Part shown: positions 1 through 9,029 of the stretch, in pieces
Layout of the letters: each line of letters starts with the position of its first letter
Numbering within the stretch: the stretch's first letter is position 1
Assembly (NCBI GenBank): GCA_024228355.1
Contig: JAAETN010000475.1
Span: forward strand, 1-36,361
DNA from: Maribacter sp.
GTDB lineage: Bacteria > Bacteroidota > Bacteroidia > Flavobacteriales > Flavobacteriaceae
Length of the DNA stretch: 36,361 bases
Direction: 5' to 3'
Notes under the pieces: generated by a model
Databases searched by the model: none
What the model was told of the DNA's origin: nothing
Seen by the model: only the letters and a program-made list of their open reading frames with translations
Program-made: the position numbers and the translations under genes

Positions 1-930
1 ACAATAAACAAGGTTTGTGCCTCAGGAATGAAAGCGGTAATGCAGGCCGCTCAGGCCATAGCCTTAGGGGATATCTCAATTGCTGTTGCAGGGGGAATGG
101 AAAACATGAGTCTTATCCCACATTATTTGTACATGCGGACTGGACTAAAATTTGGACCTACATCTATAATAGACGGAATGCAGAAAGATGGCTTGGTTGA
201 TGTTTATGATCAAAATGCGATGGGGGTTTGTGCAGATGCATGTGCTGTTGAACATAATTTTAGTAGGGAGGATCAGGATAATTTTGCCATACAATCGTAC
301 CAGAGATCTGCGAATGCATGGAAGGGAGGGAAATTCACCAATGAAGTAATTCCCGTTGAAGTTCCACAAAAAAGAGGAGAACCAATTATTGTGGCGGAAG
401 ATGAGGAATTCAAAAATGTAAAGATTGAAAAAATTCCGGCTTTGCGTCCTGCATTTACAAAAGAAGGAACGGTTACGGCGGCCAATGCATCAACCATCAA
501 TGACGGTGCCGCTGCTATGATTTTGATGAGTGCAGAAAAGGTGAAGGAATTGAATCTTACCCCACGAGCCACCATTAAGGGGTTTGCAGATGCAGCACAA
601 GAACCTGAATGGTTCACTACTGCGCCAGCGAAAGCCTTACCCAAAGCATTGGACAAAGCTGGGATATCAATTGAGGATGTGGATTATTTTGAATTCAATG
701 AGGCTTTTTCGGTGGTTGGTCTTGCCAATATGAAATTACTTGGCTTGAATGATACCAATGTAAACGTGCATGGCGGAGCCGTATCCTTGGGTCATCCATT
801 AGGTTGTTCAGGGGCACGAATTATGATAACCCTTCTCAATGTTTTAGAACAGAATAATAGCAAATTAGGTGCTGCGGCAATTTGCAATGGAGGAGGTGGA
901 GCTTCCGCCATTATTCTGGATAGAAACTAA
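1..930 (+). CDS. Acetyl-CoA C-acetyltransferase (thiolase), 5' end missing
   Basis: Condenses two acetyl-CoA to acetoacetyl-CoA, or cleaves 3-ketoacyl-CoA in the reverse direction. The reading frame is open to the window edge and starts inside the gene: the first codons read TINKVCASGMK, which contains the nucleophilic cysteine of thiolases (codon at 16-18), so the methionine used by the ORF track is internal. Other family signatures are NEAFSVV at about residue 230 of the visible part, GHPLGCSGAR with the catalytic His and the second Cys, and the Gly-rich CNGGGGAS near the C-terminus. Roughly the first 85-90 residues lie outside the window. The next gene begins 20 bp downstream, so co-transcription is possible. 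Identification as a thiolase is firm; biosynthetic (AtoB/ThlA) versus degradative use cannot be decided here. Confidence 0.95.
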   Translation, partial: TINKVCASGMKAVMQAAQAIALGDISIAVAGGMENMSLIPHYLYMRTGLKFGPTSIIDGMQKDGLVDVYDQNAMGVCADACAVEHNFSREDQDNFAIQSYQRSANAWKGGKFTNEVIPVEVPQKRGEPIIVAEDEEFKNVKIEKIPALRPAFTKEGTVTAANASTINDGAAAMILMSAEKVKELNLTPRATIKGFADAAQEPEWFTTAPAKALPKALDKAGISIEDVDYFEFNEAFSVVGLANMKLLGLNDTNVNVHGGAVSLGHPLGCSGARIMITLLNVLEQNNSKLGAAAICNGGGGASAIILDRN

Positions 931-950
931 ATTGTAGCGTCAATAATTCT

Positions 951-1697
951 ATGCAATACGGTATTTGCCAATTAAGCATTGTTCCTATTAGATCCAACGC
1001 AGATGACACTGCCGAAATGGTCTCCCAGTTATTATATGGAGAACATTACAAGGTTTTGGAACAACGCAAATACTGGAGTAAAATACGTACGGCTTTTGAT
1101 AAATGCGAGGGTTGGGTTCAAAACTTACAGATTACCCTGATTGATGAAAACGAATATGCCACATTAGATACAGATGATTCTCCCCAACATACGGTTGATT
1201 TGGTCTCATTTGTAGCAATTGACAAAAGTAACCTCTTGCCTGTAGTTCTTGGTTCAATATTCCATGATACATCCAAACATGTACTTGAAGGAAATTTAAT
1301 TTCATCTAGACAACAAAAGTCGCACTTTATTAATATTGCACTGCTATATTTAAATACTACCTATTTATGGGGTGGCAAAAGCCCTTTTGGTATCGATGCC
1401 TCAGGATTTACACAAATGGTCTATAGAATAAACGGATACAAATTACTTCGAAGTTCAGAAGAACAGGCTACCCAAGGGACGGCGCTAAGTTTTATCGAAG
1501 AATGCGAAGCAGGTGATTTGGCCTTTTTTGACAATAACGAAGGAATTATTGATCACGTTGGAATCATTATGGACAACAACTACGTTATTCATGTTCATGG
1601 CAAAGTAAGAATAGACCGTATTGATCATACCGGTATTTTTAATAATGATGTAAAGAACTATACACACCAACTTCGGGTCATAAAAAAAATCATATAA
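951..1697 (+). CDS. SH3-domain NlpC/P60 (C40) family protein lacking the catalytic cysteine
   Basis: Resembles flavobacterial C40 peptidases that cut peptidoglycan stem peptides: an N-terminal bacterial SH3 domain (about residues 1-65, ending in EGWVQNLQ) and a C-terminal NlpC/P60 domain (about 120-245). The motif that normally reads GIDCSGF is here GIDASGF (GCC codon), so the nucleophile is alanine, whereas the histidines in DHVGII and HVHGKVRID are kept. The rest of the fold looks intact and the frame is open, so this is not a decayed gene. No signal peptide is visible. It follows the thiolase by 20 bp and ends just before a hairpin. As read it should not be a working cysteine peptidase; a binding or regulatory role is inference. 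Family assignment is firm, function is not. Confidence 0.9.
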   Translation: MQYGICQLSIVPIRSNADDTAEMVSQLLYGEHYKVLEQRKYWSKIRTAFDKCEGWVQNLQITLIDENEYATLDTDDSPQHTVDLVSFVAIDKSNLLPVVLGSIFHDTSKHVLEGNLISSRQQKSHFINIALLYLNTTYLWGGKSPFGIDASGFTQMVYRINGYKLLRSSEEQATQGTALSFIEECEAGDLAFFDNNEGIIDHVGIIMDNNYVIHVHGKVRIDRIDHTGIFNNDVKNYTHQLRVIKKII

Positions 1698-1723
1698 AAA
1701 AGCCCCGACTGTCTGTCAGGGCC
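1691..1723 (-). terminator. Intrinsic terminator, best on the minus strand
   Basis: Hairpin arms at 1702-1709 and 1715-1722 (GCCCCGAC / GTCAGGGC). The single C-A mismatch on the plus strand becomes a G-U wobble in the minus-strand RNA, and the minus-strand RNA continues directly into a run of six U. It therefore best fits termination of the TPR gene that ends at 1750, with possible weaker action on the convergent NlpC/P60 gene. Confidence 0.75.
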
Positions 1724-1749
1724 TTATTTACTATTTGTAACGAAATTGA

Positions 1750-3012
1750 TTATTCCCCTAAGAGTTTTTTCAATCTCATGAAATTCTCATTGTCGCCCAT
1801 GGCACCATAGATATTTTTCAACTGTGTCAAAATTCCTTGGTTATCAGGATTCACTTTTAAGGCATCTTCCAAAACCATTGCACCCTCTCTGAATAAGTCA
1901 TCTTTCTGTTGCTTTAATTCATCATAACGAGCAATATCATCTCTAGAGTTCCCTAAGGAATTCATCTCATCAATGAGTCCGTTACCTTCATTCACATAAG
2001 TGGTAGAAAGATTCAATTGTGCATTTGTATATCCCGGATTAATTTCCAATGCTCTAAGGTAAGAGGCTCTTGCCGCTTCAATATCACCTTGTTCCATACT
2101 AATTACGCCTATATTGTAATGCAAATCTGGATTGTCCGGTGCAACAGTTGCAGCTTCTGCCATTAATGATTTGAATTTTTCCTTGTCACCTAATTTATAA
2201 TGTAGATTTGCTTCATTTAAAATTAAGTTCACATCTTTTGGATCATTGGCCCTAGCCGCCTTATATGCTTCCATAGCTTTATCGTCCTCACCCAATTGCG
2301 TATAAATCAGAGCTATGTTCTTCACAATTTCAGTAGTTTTGGCCTCCGTTTTTTCATCAAGTGGATCTGTGTAGGTTCCTGATTTCACCATCAAATCCCT
2401 TTGGACTTTATCCATAATTTCAACTTTCCCAGTTGCTACATTGGTGGCCTTGTATTCTATACCACCTCCATTATAGCCTATTTGCTTAAGTTCATTATAA
2501 TAGCCCAGTGACTGATTCCAATGACCACCATTCACTGCACTACTTGCGGCATAATAAAGATAAATGGTATCCTTTGGGCTAAGCTTGTAGCTCATATAGA
2601 GCTTTTCTCCCGCCTCTTTGTATTTCTTGTTACCATTATCTTCTACAGCTGAATTAACCAAGTCACCCGCAAGAGTTGCCAGTTGCACCTTGATTTCTTT
2701 ACCATATTTTGCTTTACCACTGGCAACTTCAATTTCATCGGCTTTATTGAAGGAAGAAATCGCAGTATCAAAGGCACTATTATCCCCTTTTTTAGCCAAA
2801 TCGGCATATATCTTTCCGCGAAGAAAATGATACTGGGCCTGTAATTTTACATCTGCTGCATCGATTACTCCAGCGGCAGCCTCAAGGGATGCTTTAGCTC
2901 CTGCAGCATCACCTCCCTTAAGAGCTTTATCTGCTGCTTTTATCTCATTTTTTTGAGCAAAGCCAACAATTGTAAAGGACATTGCTGCAAGTATTAAAAT
3001 TTTAGTTTTCAT
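1750..3012 (-). CDS. Exported TPR-repeat protein
   Basis: A 420-residue protein with an N-terminal signal peptide (MKTKILILAAMSFTIVGFAQ, likely cleaved near FAQ-KN) followed by tetratricopeptide repeats. The clearest repeats are near residues 230-265 (ALIYTQLGEDDKAMEAYKAA), 265-300 and 300-335 (NIGVISMEQGDIEAARASYLRALEINPG). TPR arrays act as protein-protein interaction scaffolds; the signal peptide places it in the periplasm or at the envelope. It lies 32 bp downstream of gyrA on the same strand and may be read through from it; an intrinsic terminator follows. No catalytic domain is visible and the partner is unknown. Alanine-rich N-terminal helices (KALKGGDAAGAKASLEAAAG) also look TPR-like. 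Confidence 0.9.
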   Translation of the reverse strand: MKTKILILAAMSFTIVGFAQKNEIKAADKALKGGDAAGAKASLEAAAGVIDAADVKLQAQYHFLRGKIYADLAKKGDNSAFDTAISSFNKADEIEVASGKAKYGKEIKVQLATLAGDLVNSAVEDNGNKKYKEAGEKLYMSYKLSPKDTIYLYYAASSAVNGGHWNQSLGYYNELKQIGYNGGGIEYKATNVATGKVEIMDKVQRDLMVKSGTYTDPLDEKTEAKTTEIVKNIALIYTQLGEDDKAMEAYKAARANDPKDVNLILNEANLHYKLGDKEKFKSLMAEAATVAPDNPDLHYNIGVISMEQGDIEAARASYLRALEINPGYTNAQLNLSTTYVNEGNGLIDEMNSLGNSRDDIARYDELKQQKDDLFREGAMVLEDALKVNPDNQGILTQLKNIYGAMGDNENFMRLKKLLGE

Positions 3013-3044
3013 TTCGATTTAATTAAAATATTAGTGTATATTGA

Positions 3045-5579
3045 TTATTCTTTTGTATCGTCAGTACTTCCTTTATCAAGAGCCGTGCCATCTTCTGTTT
3101 CTACCTCAATATTCAAGATATCAGCTTCTTCAACGGCATCGTCGTCCTTCATAACCTTAGCAACAGCTGCAATACTATCGTTACCCTTGATATTTATTAA
3201 TTTAACACCCTGTGTAGCTCTACCCATTACGCGCAAGTCTTCTACACTCATCCGAATTGCAATACCTGATTTATTTATGATCATAAGATCATCGGAATCA
3301 GATACATTTTTAATAGCGACCAGACCGCCTGTCTTTTCAGTAATGGAAATGGTCTTAACTCCTTTGCCGCCTCGATTTGTAATTCTATAATCATCAATAC
3401 TGGAACGTTTGCCATATCCGTTTTCGGAAACCACAAGTATTTCTTCATCAAAGTTATGAACGGAAACCATTCCTATGACCTCATCATTTTCATCTGCCAA
3501 ACGTATTCCACGAACACCCGAAGCATTACGGCCCATAGGTCTAGTTTTTCCCTCTTCAAACCTAATGGCCTTTCCTGATTTTAATCCTAGGAATATTTGG
3601 CTTGTACCAGTCGTTAATTTAGCTTCCAAAAGTTCATCGTTCTCCCGAATACCAATGGCATTGATTCCATTCTGGCGTGGTCTTGAATATTGCTCCAAGG
3701 AAGTTTTCTTGACCGTACCCCTTTTTGTGGCCATTATTACAAAATGATTATTCACATAATCCTCATCCTTTAGATCTTGGGTACAAATGAAGGCTTTGAC
3801 CTTATCATCCTGTTCAATATTTATAAGATTCTGGATTGCCCTACCCTTTGAAGTTCTGCTGCCTTCGGGAATCTCAAAAACACGCATCCAGAAACACTTG
3901 CCTTTTTGGGTGAAGAACAACATATATTGGTGGTTGGTTCCCACGAATAAATGCTCTAAGAAATCTTCTGTTCTTGTAGATGAGGCTTTCTGGCCAACTC
4001 CACCCCTATTCTGGGTCTTGTATTCAGTAAGTGGTGTTCTTTTAATATAACCCGCATGTGAAATTGTAATGACCACTTGCTCGTCAGGAATCATATCCTC
4101 GATACTCAAATCACCACCAGCAAAATTTATTTCCGATCGCCTTTCATCACCATATTTGTTTTTTACTTCTAGAAGCTCATCCTTTATGATTTGCATTCTT
4201 CGATCTTTGCGATCCAAGATATCCTTTAGATCAGCAATCGTCTTAATGACTTGTTCATATTCAGATCGCAATTTATCTTGCTCTAGACCTGTAAGTTGGC
4301 GAAGTCGCATTTCAACAATGGCTTTCGCTTGAATCTCAGTCAATTTAAAGCGTTCCATCAAGTTCTCTCTTGCCTCATCCGCATTGGAAGATGCCCTTAT
4401 GATGGCGATGACCTCATCAATATTATCCGAAGCTATAATTAAACCTTCAAGGATATGCGCCCTATCCTCTGCCTTTTTCAGTTCGAATTTCGTCCTTCTA
4501 ACAACAACTTCATGTCTATGTTCCACGAAATAATGGATCATCTCCTTAACATTCAACATCTGTGGTCTGCCTTTTACCAGGGCAATGTTGTTTACGCTAA
4601 ATGACGATTGCAACGCAGTATATTTGAAAAGGGTGTTTAGGACAATGTTAGGAATAGCATCCCTCTTGAGAATATATACGATGCGCATACCTTTTCTATC
4701 GGATTCATCACGAATGGAGGATATACCTTCAATTTTTTTGTCATTTACCAAATCGGCGGTCTTTTTGATCATATCCGCTTTATTGACTTGGAAGGGTATC
4801 TCAGTCACAATAATGCACTCCCTCCCCTGAACTTCTTCTATATTTGCCTTAGCACGTATCTTAACCCTGCCCCTACCGGTGTGAAAAGCTTCCTTAACAC
4901 CATCGTACCCATATATCACACCTCCGGTCGGAAAATCGGGAGCTTTGATATGTGTTATCAGCTCATCAACCTCGATATCGCTATTATCAATATAGGCAAC
5001 CGTACCATCCACAACCTCAGAAAGGTTGTGTGGAGGCATGTTCGTTGCCATACCAACGGCTATACCCGAGGCACCATTAACCAACAAATTAGGAATCCTT
5101 GTAGGTAGTACTGTTGGTTCTTCTAAGGAATCATCGAAGTTCAACTGATGATCAACAGTATCCTTATCTATATCAATCAACATATCATCAGCTATCTTGC
5201 GCATACGTGCTTCTGTGTAACGCATGGCAGCTGGACTATCACCATCAATGGACCCAAAGTTACCTTGCCCATCTACCAACATATATCTCAAACTCCATTC
5301 TTGGGCCATACGCACCATGGAATCATAAACTGAAGTATCGCCATGGGGGTGGTATTTACCTAAAACCTCACCAACAATACGGGCAGATTTTTTATGTGCA
5401 CTATTTGAGCGAACACCCAATTCGTGCATGCCGTAAAGAACCCTTCTGTGTACAGGTTTTAAACCGTCCCTGACATCCGGCAAGGCGCGTGACACAATGA
5501 CCGACATTGAATAATCAATGTAGGCAGACTTCATTTCCTTATCTATGTTAATAGGAATCAATTTTTCTCCTTCTGCCAT
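3045..5579 (-). CDS. gyrA: DNA gyrase subunit A
   Basis: Catalytic subunit of type IIA topoisomerase; with GyrB it introduces negative supercoils. The N-terminal cleavage domain carries the active tyrosine at residue 121 ([10 protein letters not shown]) and the quinolone-determining segment [10 protein letters not shown] with Thr82 and Asp86, the positions equivalent to E. coli Ser83 and Asp87. The C-terminal beta-pinwheel contains a GyrA-box-like motif (QNRGGVG, near residue 525) and a related blade motif (TNRGGKG). These and the length of 844 favour GyrA over ParC. The C-terminal tail is acidic, as is common. It is divergent from clpC across 258 bp; I could not find a convincing TAnnTTTG box for it in that gap. 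Confidence 0.97.
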   Translation of the reverse strand: MAEGEKLIPINIDKEMKSAYIDYSMSVIVSRALPDVRDGLKPVHRRVLYGMHELGVRSNSAHKKSARIVGEVLGKYHPHGDTSVYDSMVRMAQEWSLRYMLVDGQGNFGSIDGDSPAAMRYTEARMRKIADDMLIDIDKDTVDHQLNFDDSLEEPTVLPTRIPNLLVNGASGIAVGMATNMPPHNLSEVVDGTVAYIDNSDIEVDELITHIKAPDFPTGGVIYGYDGVKEAFHTGRGRVKIRAKANIEEVQGRECIIVTEIPFQVNKADMIKKTADLVNDKKIEGISSIRDESDRKGMRIVYILKRDAIPNIVLNTLFKYTALQSSFSVNNIALVKGRPQMLNVKEMIHYFVEHRHEVVVRRTKFELKKAEDRAHILEGLIIASDNIDEVIAIIRASSNADEARENLMERFKLTEIQAKAIVEMRLRQLTGLEQDKLRSEYEQVIKTIADLKDILDRKDRRMQIIKDELLEVKNKYGDERRSEINFAGGDLSIEDMIPDEQVVITISHAGYIKRTPLTEYKTQNRGGVGQKASSTRTEDFLEHLFVGTNHQYMLFFTQKGKCFWMRVFEIPEGSRTSKGRAIQNLINIEQDDKVKAFICTQDLKDEDYVNNHFVIMATKRGTVKKTSLEQYSRPRQNGINAIGIRENDELLEAKLTTGTSQIFLGLKSGKAIRFEEGKTRPMGRNASGVRGIRLADENDEVIGMVSVHNFDEEILVVSENGYGKRSSIDDYRITNRGGKGVKTISITEKTGGLVAIKNVSDSDDLMIINKSGIAIRMSVEDLRVMGRATQGVKLINIKGNDSIAAVAKVMKDDDAVEEADILNIEVETEDGTALDKGSTDDTKE

Positions 5580-5837
5580 TCTACTATTTTATCTATTTAA
5601 TTTGGTTAAAAAAGCAAGGCAATATACGTAAATTCAAAGCTTTCAAAGCACATATCAAATACTTTATAAAAGAATTTATTAACACCTTTTACAGCTATTT
5701 TAGTTAATAATTTCAATGTTAATTATTTTGTAATTCGGTGCTTTTTTCGTCATTTAGGACATGTTTATCGATTATAGGTATAGTATTTGAACGAGTTTGG
5801 TATAGTTTTACTAATTTTATGGATGAAAGGATAATTT

Positions 5838-8387
5838 ATGGATGATAATTTTTCGCCGAGGGTAAAAGATGTAATTGCGTATAGCAAGGAAGAGGCATTA
5901 CGATTGGGCCATGATTTTATAGGCACCGAACATTTGATGCTTGGACTTTTGCGTGATGGAAATGGAAAGGCAATAAGCATTTTGGATGCTTTGGAAGTCG
6001 ACTTGGACCACTTAAGAAGAAAAGTGGAAATCCTGAGTCCATCAAACCCAAACCCAAGTGGAGTTCAAAAAGATAAAAAGAACCTGCATTTAACAAGACA
6101 GGCAGAACGCGCTTTGAAAACAACCTTTTTAGAAGCAAAACTATTTCAGAGCTCTTCAATAAACACCGCTCATTTGTTATTGTGTATTCTCAGGAACGAG
6201 AATGACCCAACTACCAAATTACTTCACAAACTAAAAGTTGATTATGACGGGGTAAAAGAACAATTCAAGTTTATGATTACAAGCGATGATGATATCGTTG
6301 ATTCTCCGACTTCTGAATCTTTTCCAAGCGATTCTGATGATGTTAACGAAGGTAAGGAAAGTACATTCGGGTCTACATCAACACAAAAAGGAAATAAAAA
6401 ATCGAAGACACCTGTCCTCGACAATTTTGGAAGGGACCTGACCCAAATGGCCGAAGAGAATAAGTTAGATCCGGTAGTAGGCCGTGAGAAGGAAATAGAA
6501 AGAGTTTCACAGATATTGAGCCGACGAAAAAAGAACAACCCTTTACTTATTGGTGAGCCTGGTGTTGGCAAAAGCGCCATTGCTGAAGGTTTGGCGCTAC
6601 GAATTATAAACAAAAAAGTTTCAAGGATTCTTTATAACAAGCGGGTAGTTACATTGGACTTGGCTTCGCTTGTTGCTGGCACGAAATATCGCGGACAGTT
6701 CGAAGAACGCATGAAAGCGGTCATGAACGAATTAGAGAAGAATGATGAAGTTATTCTTTTTATTGATGAGATTCACACGATTGTTGGCGCTGGTGGAGCA
6801 ACTGGAAGTTTAGATGCTTCCAACATGTTCAAACCTGCCTTGGCGCGAGGAGAGATTCAATGTATTGGAGCAACCACTTTAGATGAGTACAGACAGTACA
6901 TAGAAAAAGATGGTGCTCTGGAGCGAAGGTTCCAAAAGGTTATCGTTGAACCGACCTCGGTTAGTGAGACAATTGAAATTCTGCAAAATATAAAAGAAAA
7001 ATACGAAGACCATCATAATGTAGAGTATACGGATGAAGCTATTGTCGCATGCGTAAAGTTGACCAATAGGTACATGACAGATAGATTCTTGCCTGACAAG
7101 GCGATTGATGCCTTGGATGAAGCTGGTTCAAGAGTACATATTGTAAATATGGATGTGCCCAAGCAGATTTTGGAGCTTGAAAAACAGCTTGAGGACGTTC
7201 GAGAGTTGAAGAACAGTGTTGTCAAAAAACAAAAGTACGAGGAAGCAGCCAAGTTGCGCGATGATGAAAAAAGATTAGAGAAAGAATTGTCTGTTGCCCA
7301 AGAAAAATGGGAGGAAGATAGTAGGTTGCATAAAGAGGTGGTTTCTGAGGATAATGTCGCTGATGTTGTTTCTATGATGAGTGGTATACCTGTAAATAGG
7401 ATTGCTCAAACTGAAAGTAACAAACTAGCTGAATTACCTGAACTTATTAAGGCAAACGTAATAGGGCAAGATGAAGCAGTAGCAAAAGTAGCTAAGGCTA
7501 TTCAACGCAACCGAGCAGGATTGAAAGACCCGAACAAGCCTATAGGGTCATTTATATTCTTAGGTCAGACCGGGGTTGGTAAAACGCAACTTGCCAAAGT
7601 TTTAGCCAAGGAACTATTCGACTCAGAAGATGCTCTGATACGTATTGACATGAGCGAATACATGGAAAAATTCGCTATCTCGAGATTGGTTGGTGCACCT
7701 CCGGGTTATGTTGGTTATGAAGAGGGTGGACAGTTGACCGAAAAAGTGCGTCGTAAACCATATTCAGTAATACTTTTGGATGAAGTTGAAAAAGCGCATC
7801 CAGATGTATTCAATATGATGCTTCAGGTTCTTGATGATGGCTTCTTGACGGATAGTCTGGGTAGGAAAATCGATTTTAGAAATACCATAATCATCATGAC
7901 TTCCAATATTGGATCTAGACAATTGAAGGATTTTGGTCAGGGAGTAGGTTTTGGTACCTCCGCAAAAAAATCACAAGCGGACACTCATCAAAAAAGTGTT
8001 ATTGAAAATGCTTTGAAAAAAGCTTTTGCGCCTGAATTCTTGAATAGAATTGATGATGTCGTCGTATTCAATTCCTTGGAAAGAGAACATATCCACAAAA
8101 TCATCGACATTGAATTGGCCAAGCTCTTTGCAAGAATTAAGGATATTGGTTACAACCTCAATTTAACTGATAAAGCGAAGGATTATATTGCAGAAAAAGG
8201 CTTTGACAAACAATATGGAGCCAGACCTCTGAAACGGGCCATCCAAAAATACATAGAAGATGCCTTGGCAGAGGAAATTGTCAATTCCAAATTAGAGGAA
8301 GGTGATAACATTTTTATGGATTTGGATAAAAAGAAAGAAGTCTTGACCATAAAAATCAAAAAGGCTGAAAAGTCCTCTAAAACATAG
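5838..8387 (+). CDS. clpC: ATP-dependent Clp protease ATP-binding subunit ClpC
   Basis: AAA+ unfoldase that feeds substrates to ClpP. The order of domains is complete: N-terminal Clp repeats (about 1-150), a charged linker, AAA-1 with Walker A GEPGVGKS near residue 239, a middle UVR-type coiled region (about 455-490, EEAAKLRDDEKRLEKEL), AAA-2 with Walker A GQTGVGKT near 576, and a C-terminal D2 small domain. The UVR motif separates ClpC from ClpA and ClpB. The tripeptide VGF near residue 700 matches the ClpP-docking loop. The start was chosen because an ATG 15 bp upstream in the same frame runs into a stop at once; AAAGGA lies just before the chosen ATG. An intrinsic terminator follows. Confidence 0.96.
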   Translation: MDDNFSPRVKDVIAYSKEEALRLGHDFIGTEHLMLGLLRDGNGKAISILDALEVDLDHLRRKVEILSPSNPNPSGVQKDKKNLHLTRQAERALKTTFLEAKLFQSSSINTAHLLLCILRNENDPTTKLLHKLKVDYDGVKEQFKFMITSDDDIVDSPTSESFPSDSDDVNEGKESTFGSTSTQKGNKKSKTPVLDNFGRDLTQMAEENKLDPVVGREKEIERVSQILSRRKKNNPLLIGEPGVGKSAIAEGLALRIINKKVSRILYNKRVVTLDLASLVAGTKYRGQFEERMKAVMNELEKNDEVILFIDEIHTIVGAGGATGSLDASNMFKPALARGEIQCIGATTLDEYRQYIEKDGALERRFQKVIVEPTSVSETIEILQNIKEKYEDHHNVEYTDEAIVACVKLTNRYMTDRFLPDKAIDALDEAGSRVHIVNMDVPKQILELEKQLEDVRELKNSVVKKQKYEEAAKLRDDEKRLEKELSVAQEKWEEDSRLHKEVVSEDNVADVVSMMSGIPVNRIAQTESNKLAELPELIKANVIGQDEAVAKVAKAIQRNRAGLKDPNKPIGSFIFLGQTGVGKTQLAKVLAKELFDSEDALIRIDMSEYMEKFAISRLVGAPPGYVGYEEGGQLTEKVRRKPYSVILLDEVEKAHPDVFNMMLQVLDDGFLTDSLGRKIDFRNTIIIMTSNIGSRQLKDFGQGVGFGTSAKKSQADTHQKSVIENALKKAFAPEFLNRIDDVVVFNSLEREHIHKIIDIELAKLFARIKDIGYNLNLTDKAKDYIAEKGFDKQYGARPLKRAIQKYIEDALAEEIVNSKLEEGDNIFMDLDKKKEVLTIKIKKAEKSSKT

Positions 8388-8410
8388 ACGTTCGTAAGAA
8401 AATTATGATG

Positions 8411-8441
8411 AGGGAGTCACGCATAATGACTCCCTTTTTTT
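8411..8441 (+). terminator. Intrinsic terminator of clpC
   Basis: Perfect stem GGGAGTCA / TGACTCCC (8412-8419 and 8427-8434), extended by an A-T pair, with a 7-nt loop and followed by seven T. It lies 24 bp after the clpC stop codon. Confidence 0.9.
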
Positions 8442-8529
8442 ATATGTCATTTTGGAAAAGTGTAAAATAAGAGGCAAGGAATATTCTAGGTAGGCAGTAT
8501 ACACGATATTTAAGCCTTTTATCTAGTTT

Positions 8530-8562
8530 TTTGTTTATTCGCAATTCTACACTCTACATTCG
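8530..8562 (+). promoter_or_regulatory. Candidate promoter of the STAS-like gene
   Basis: TTTG (8530-8533), 21-bp spacer, then TACATTCG (8555-8562), one mismatch from the Bacteroidota -7 consensus TAnnTTTG. Transcription would start near 8567, downstream of the TTG used by the ORF track and 21 nt before the ATG at 8588, which supports the shorter start. Confidence 0.4.
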
Positions 8563-8587
8563 TTTCAGACACTATAACACACATGAA

Positions 8588-8992
8588 ATGGACGTGGGAT
8601 CAACCAAGAAAACCATTATTATCAGGGAGTATAATTTAGAGGTAGGAGTTATACAGGTATATAAAAAATATATGGTTGCAATTTTTGAGGAAGGAGCAAC
8701 TTTAACCCTGGAAAGAGCCTATCAGATTATTGGAATTGCTGAAATACATTTTAGAGACAAGCCTTTTGGTTACATAAGTCATCGCAAGCATGCCTATGCT
8801 GTTGATCCGACCGTATATACATACCTTAGAGAACTTGATAATATGAAGGCCTTTGCCATAGTTTCCGTAAAGGAAATAGATATGCACAACTTTAAGATTG
8901 AGAAATTATTCTATAAAAAACCAATGAAGTTCTTTATAGAGTTCGACAATGCCTTGTCTTGGGTAAAAAGACGCGTTAAAGCGGCAAAATAA
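8588..8992 (+). CDS. Small STAS/SpoIIAA-like protein
   Basis: A 134-residue cytoplasmic protein in the style of flavobacterial SpoIIAA-like (STAS-fold) proteins: alternating beta strands and helices, a conserved-looking centre FRDKPFGYISHRK followed by YAVDPTVY, and a C-terminal amphipathic helix (ALSWVKRRVK). No catalytic residues, signal peptide or membrane segment. The ORF track begins at a TTG at 8531, but that codon lies inside a promoter-like element; the ATG at 8588 precedes the first predicted strand (KKTIIIREYNLEVGVI) and is preferred. It is free-standing after the clpC terminator, and the next gene is convergent. The fold assignment is by pattern only; its partner is unknown. Confidence 0.75.
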   Translation: MDVGSTKKTIIIREYNLEVGVIQVYKKYMVAIFEEGATLTLERAYQIIGIAEIHFRDKPFGYISHRKHAYAVDPTVYTYLRELDNMKAFAIVSVKEIDMHNFKIEKLFYKKPMKFFIEFDNALSWVKRRVKAAK

Positions 8993-9029
8993 AACCCACA
9001 TTTAACGATTAAACCAACTTGTTATTTAA

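Noticed and set aside
5323-5350. GyrA Thr82 where E. coli has Ser83, as a possible quinolone-resistance change
   Set aside because: Thr at this position together with Asp86 is, to my knowledge, the normal state in flavobacteria such as F. psychrophilum.
4788-5473. ORF-track entries on the plus strand over gyrA (for example 4788-5108 and 5114-5473)
   Set aside because: Shadow frames of a highly conserved gene; no domain signals and no plausible start context.
8531-8587. TTG-initiated N-terminal extension of the STAS-like protein
   Set aside because: The TTG is part of a TTTG promoter element and the predicted RNA start is downstream of it.
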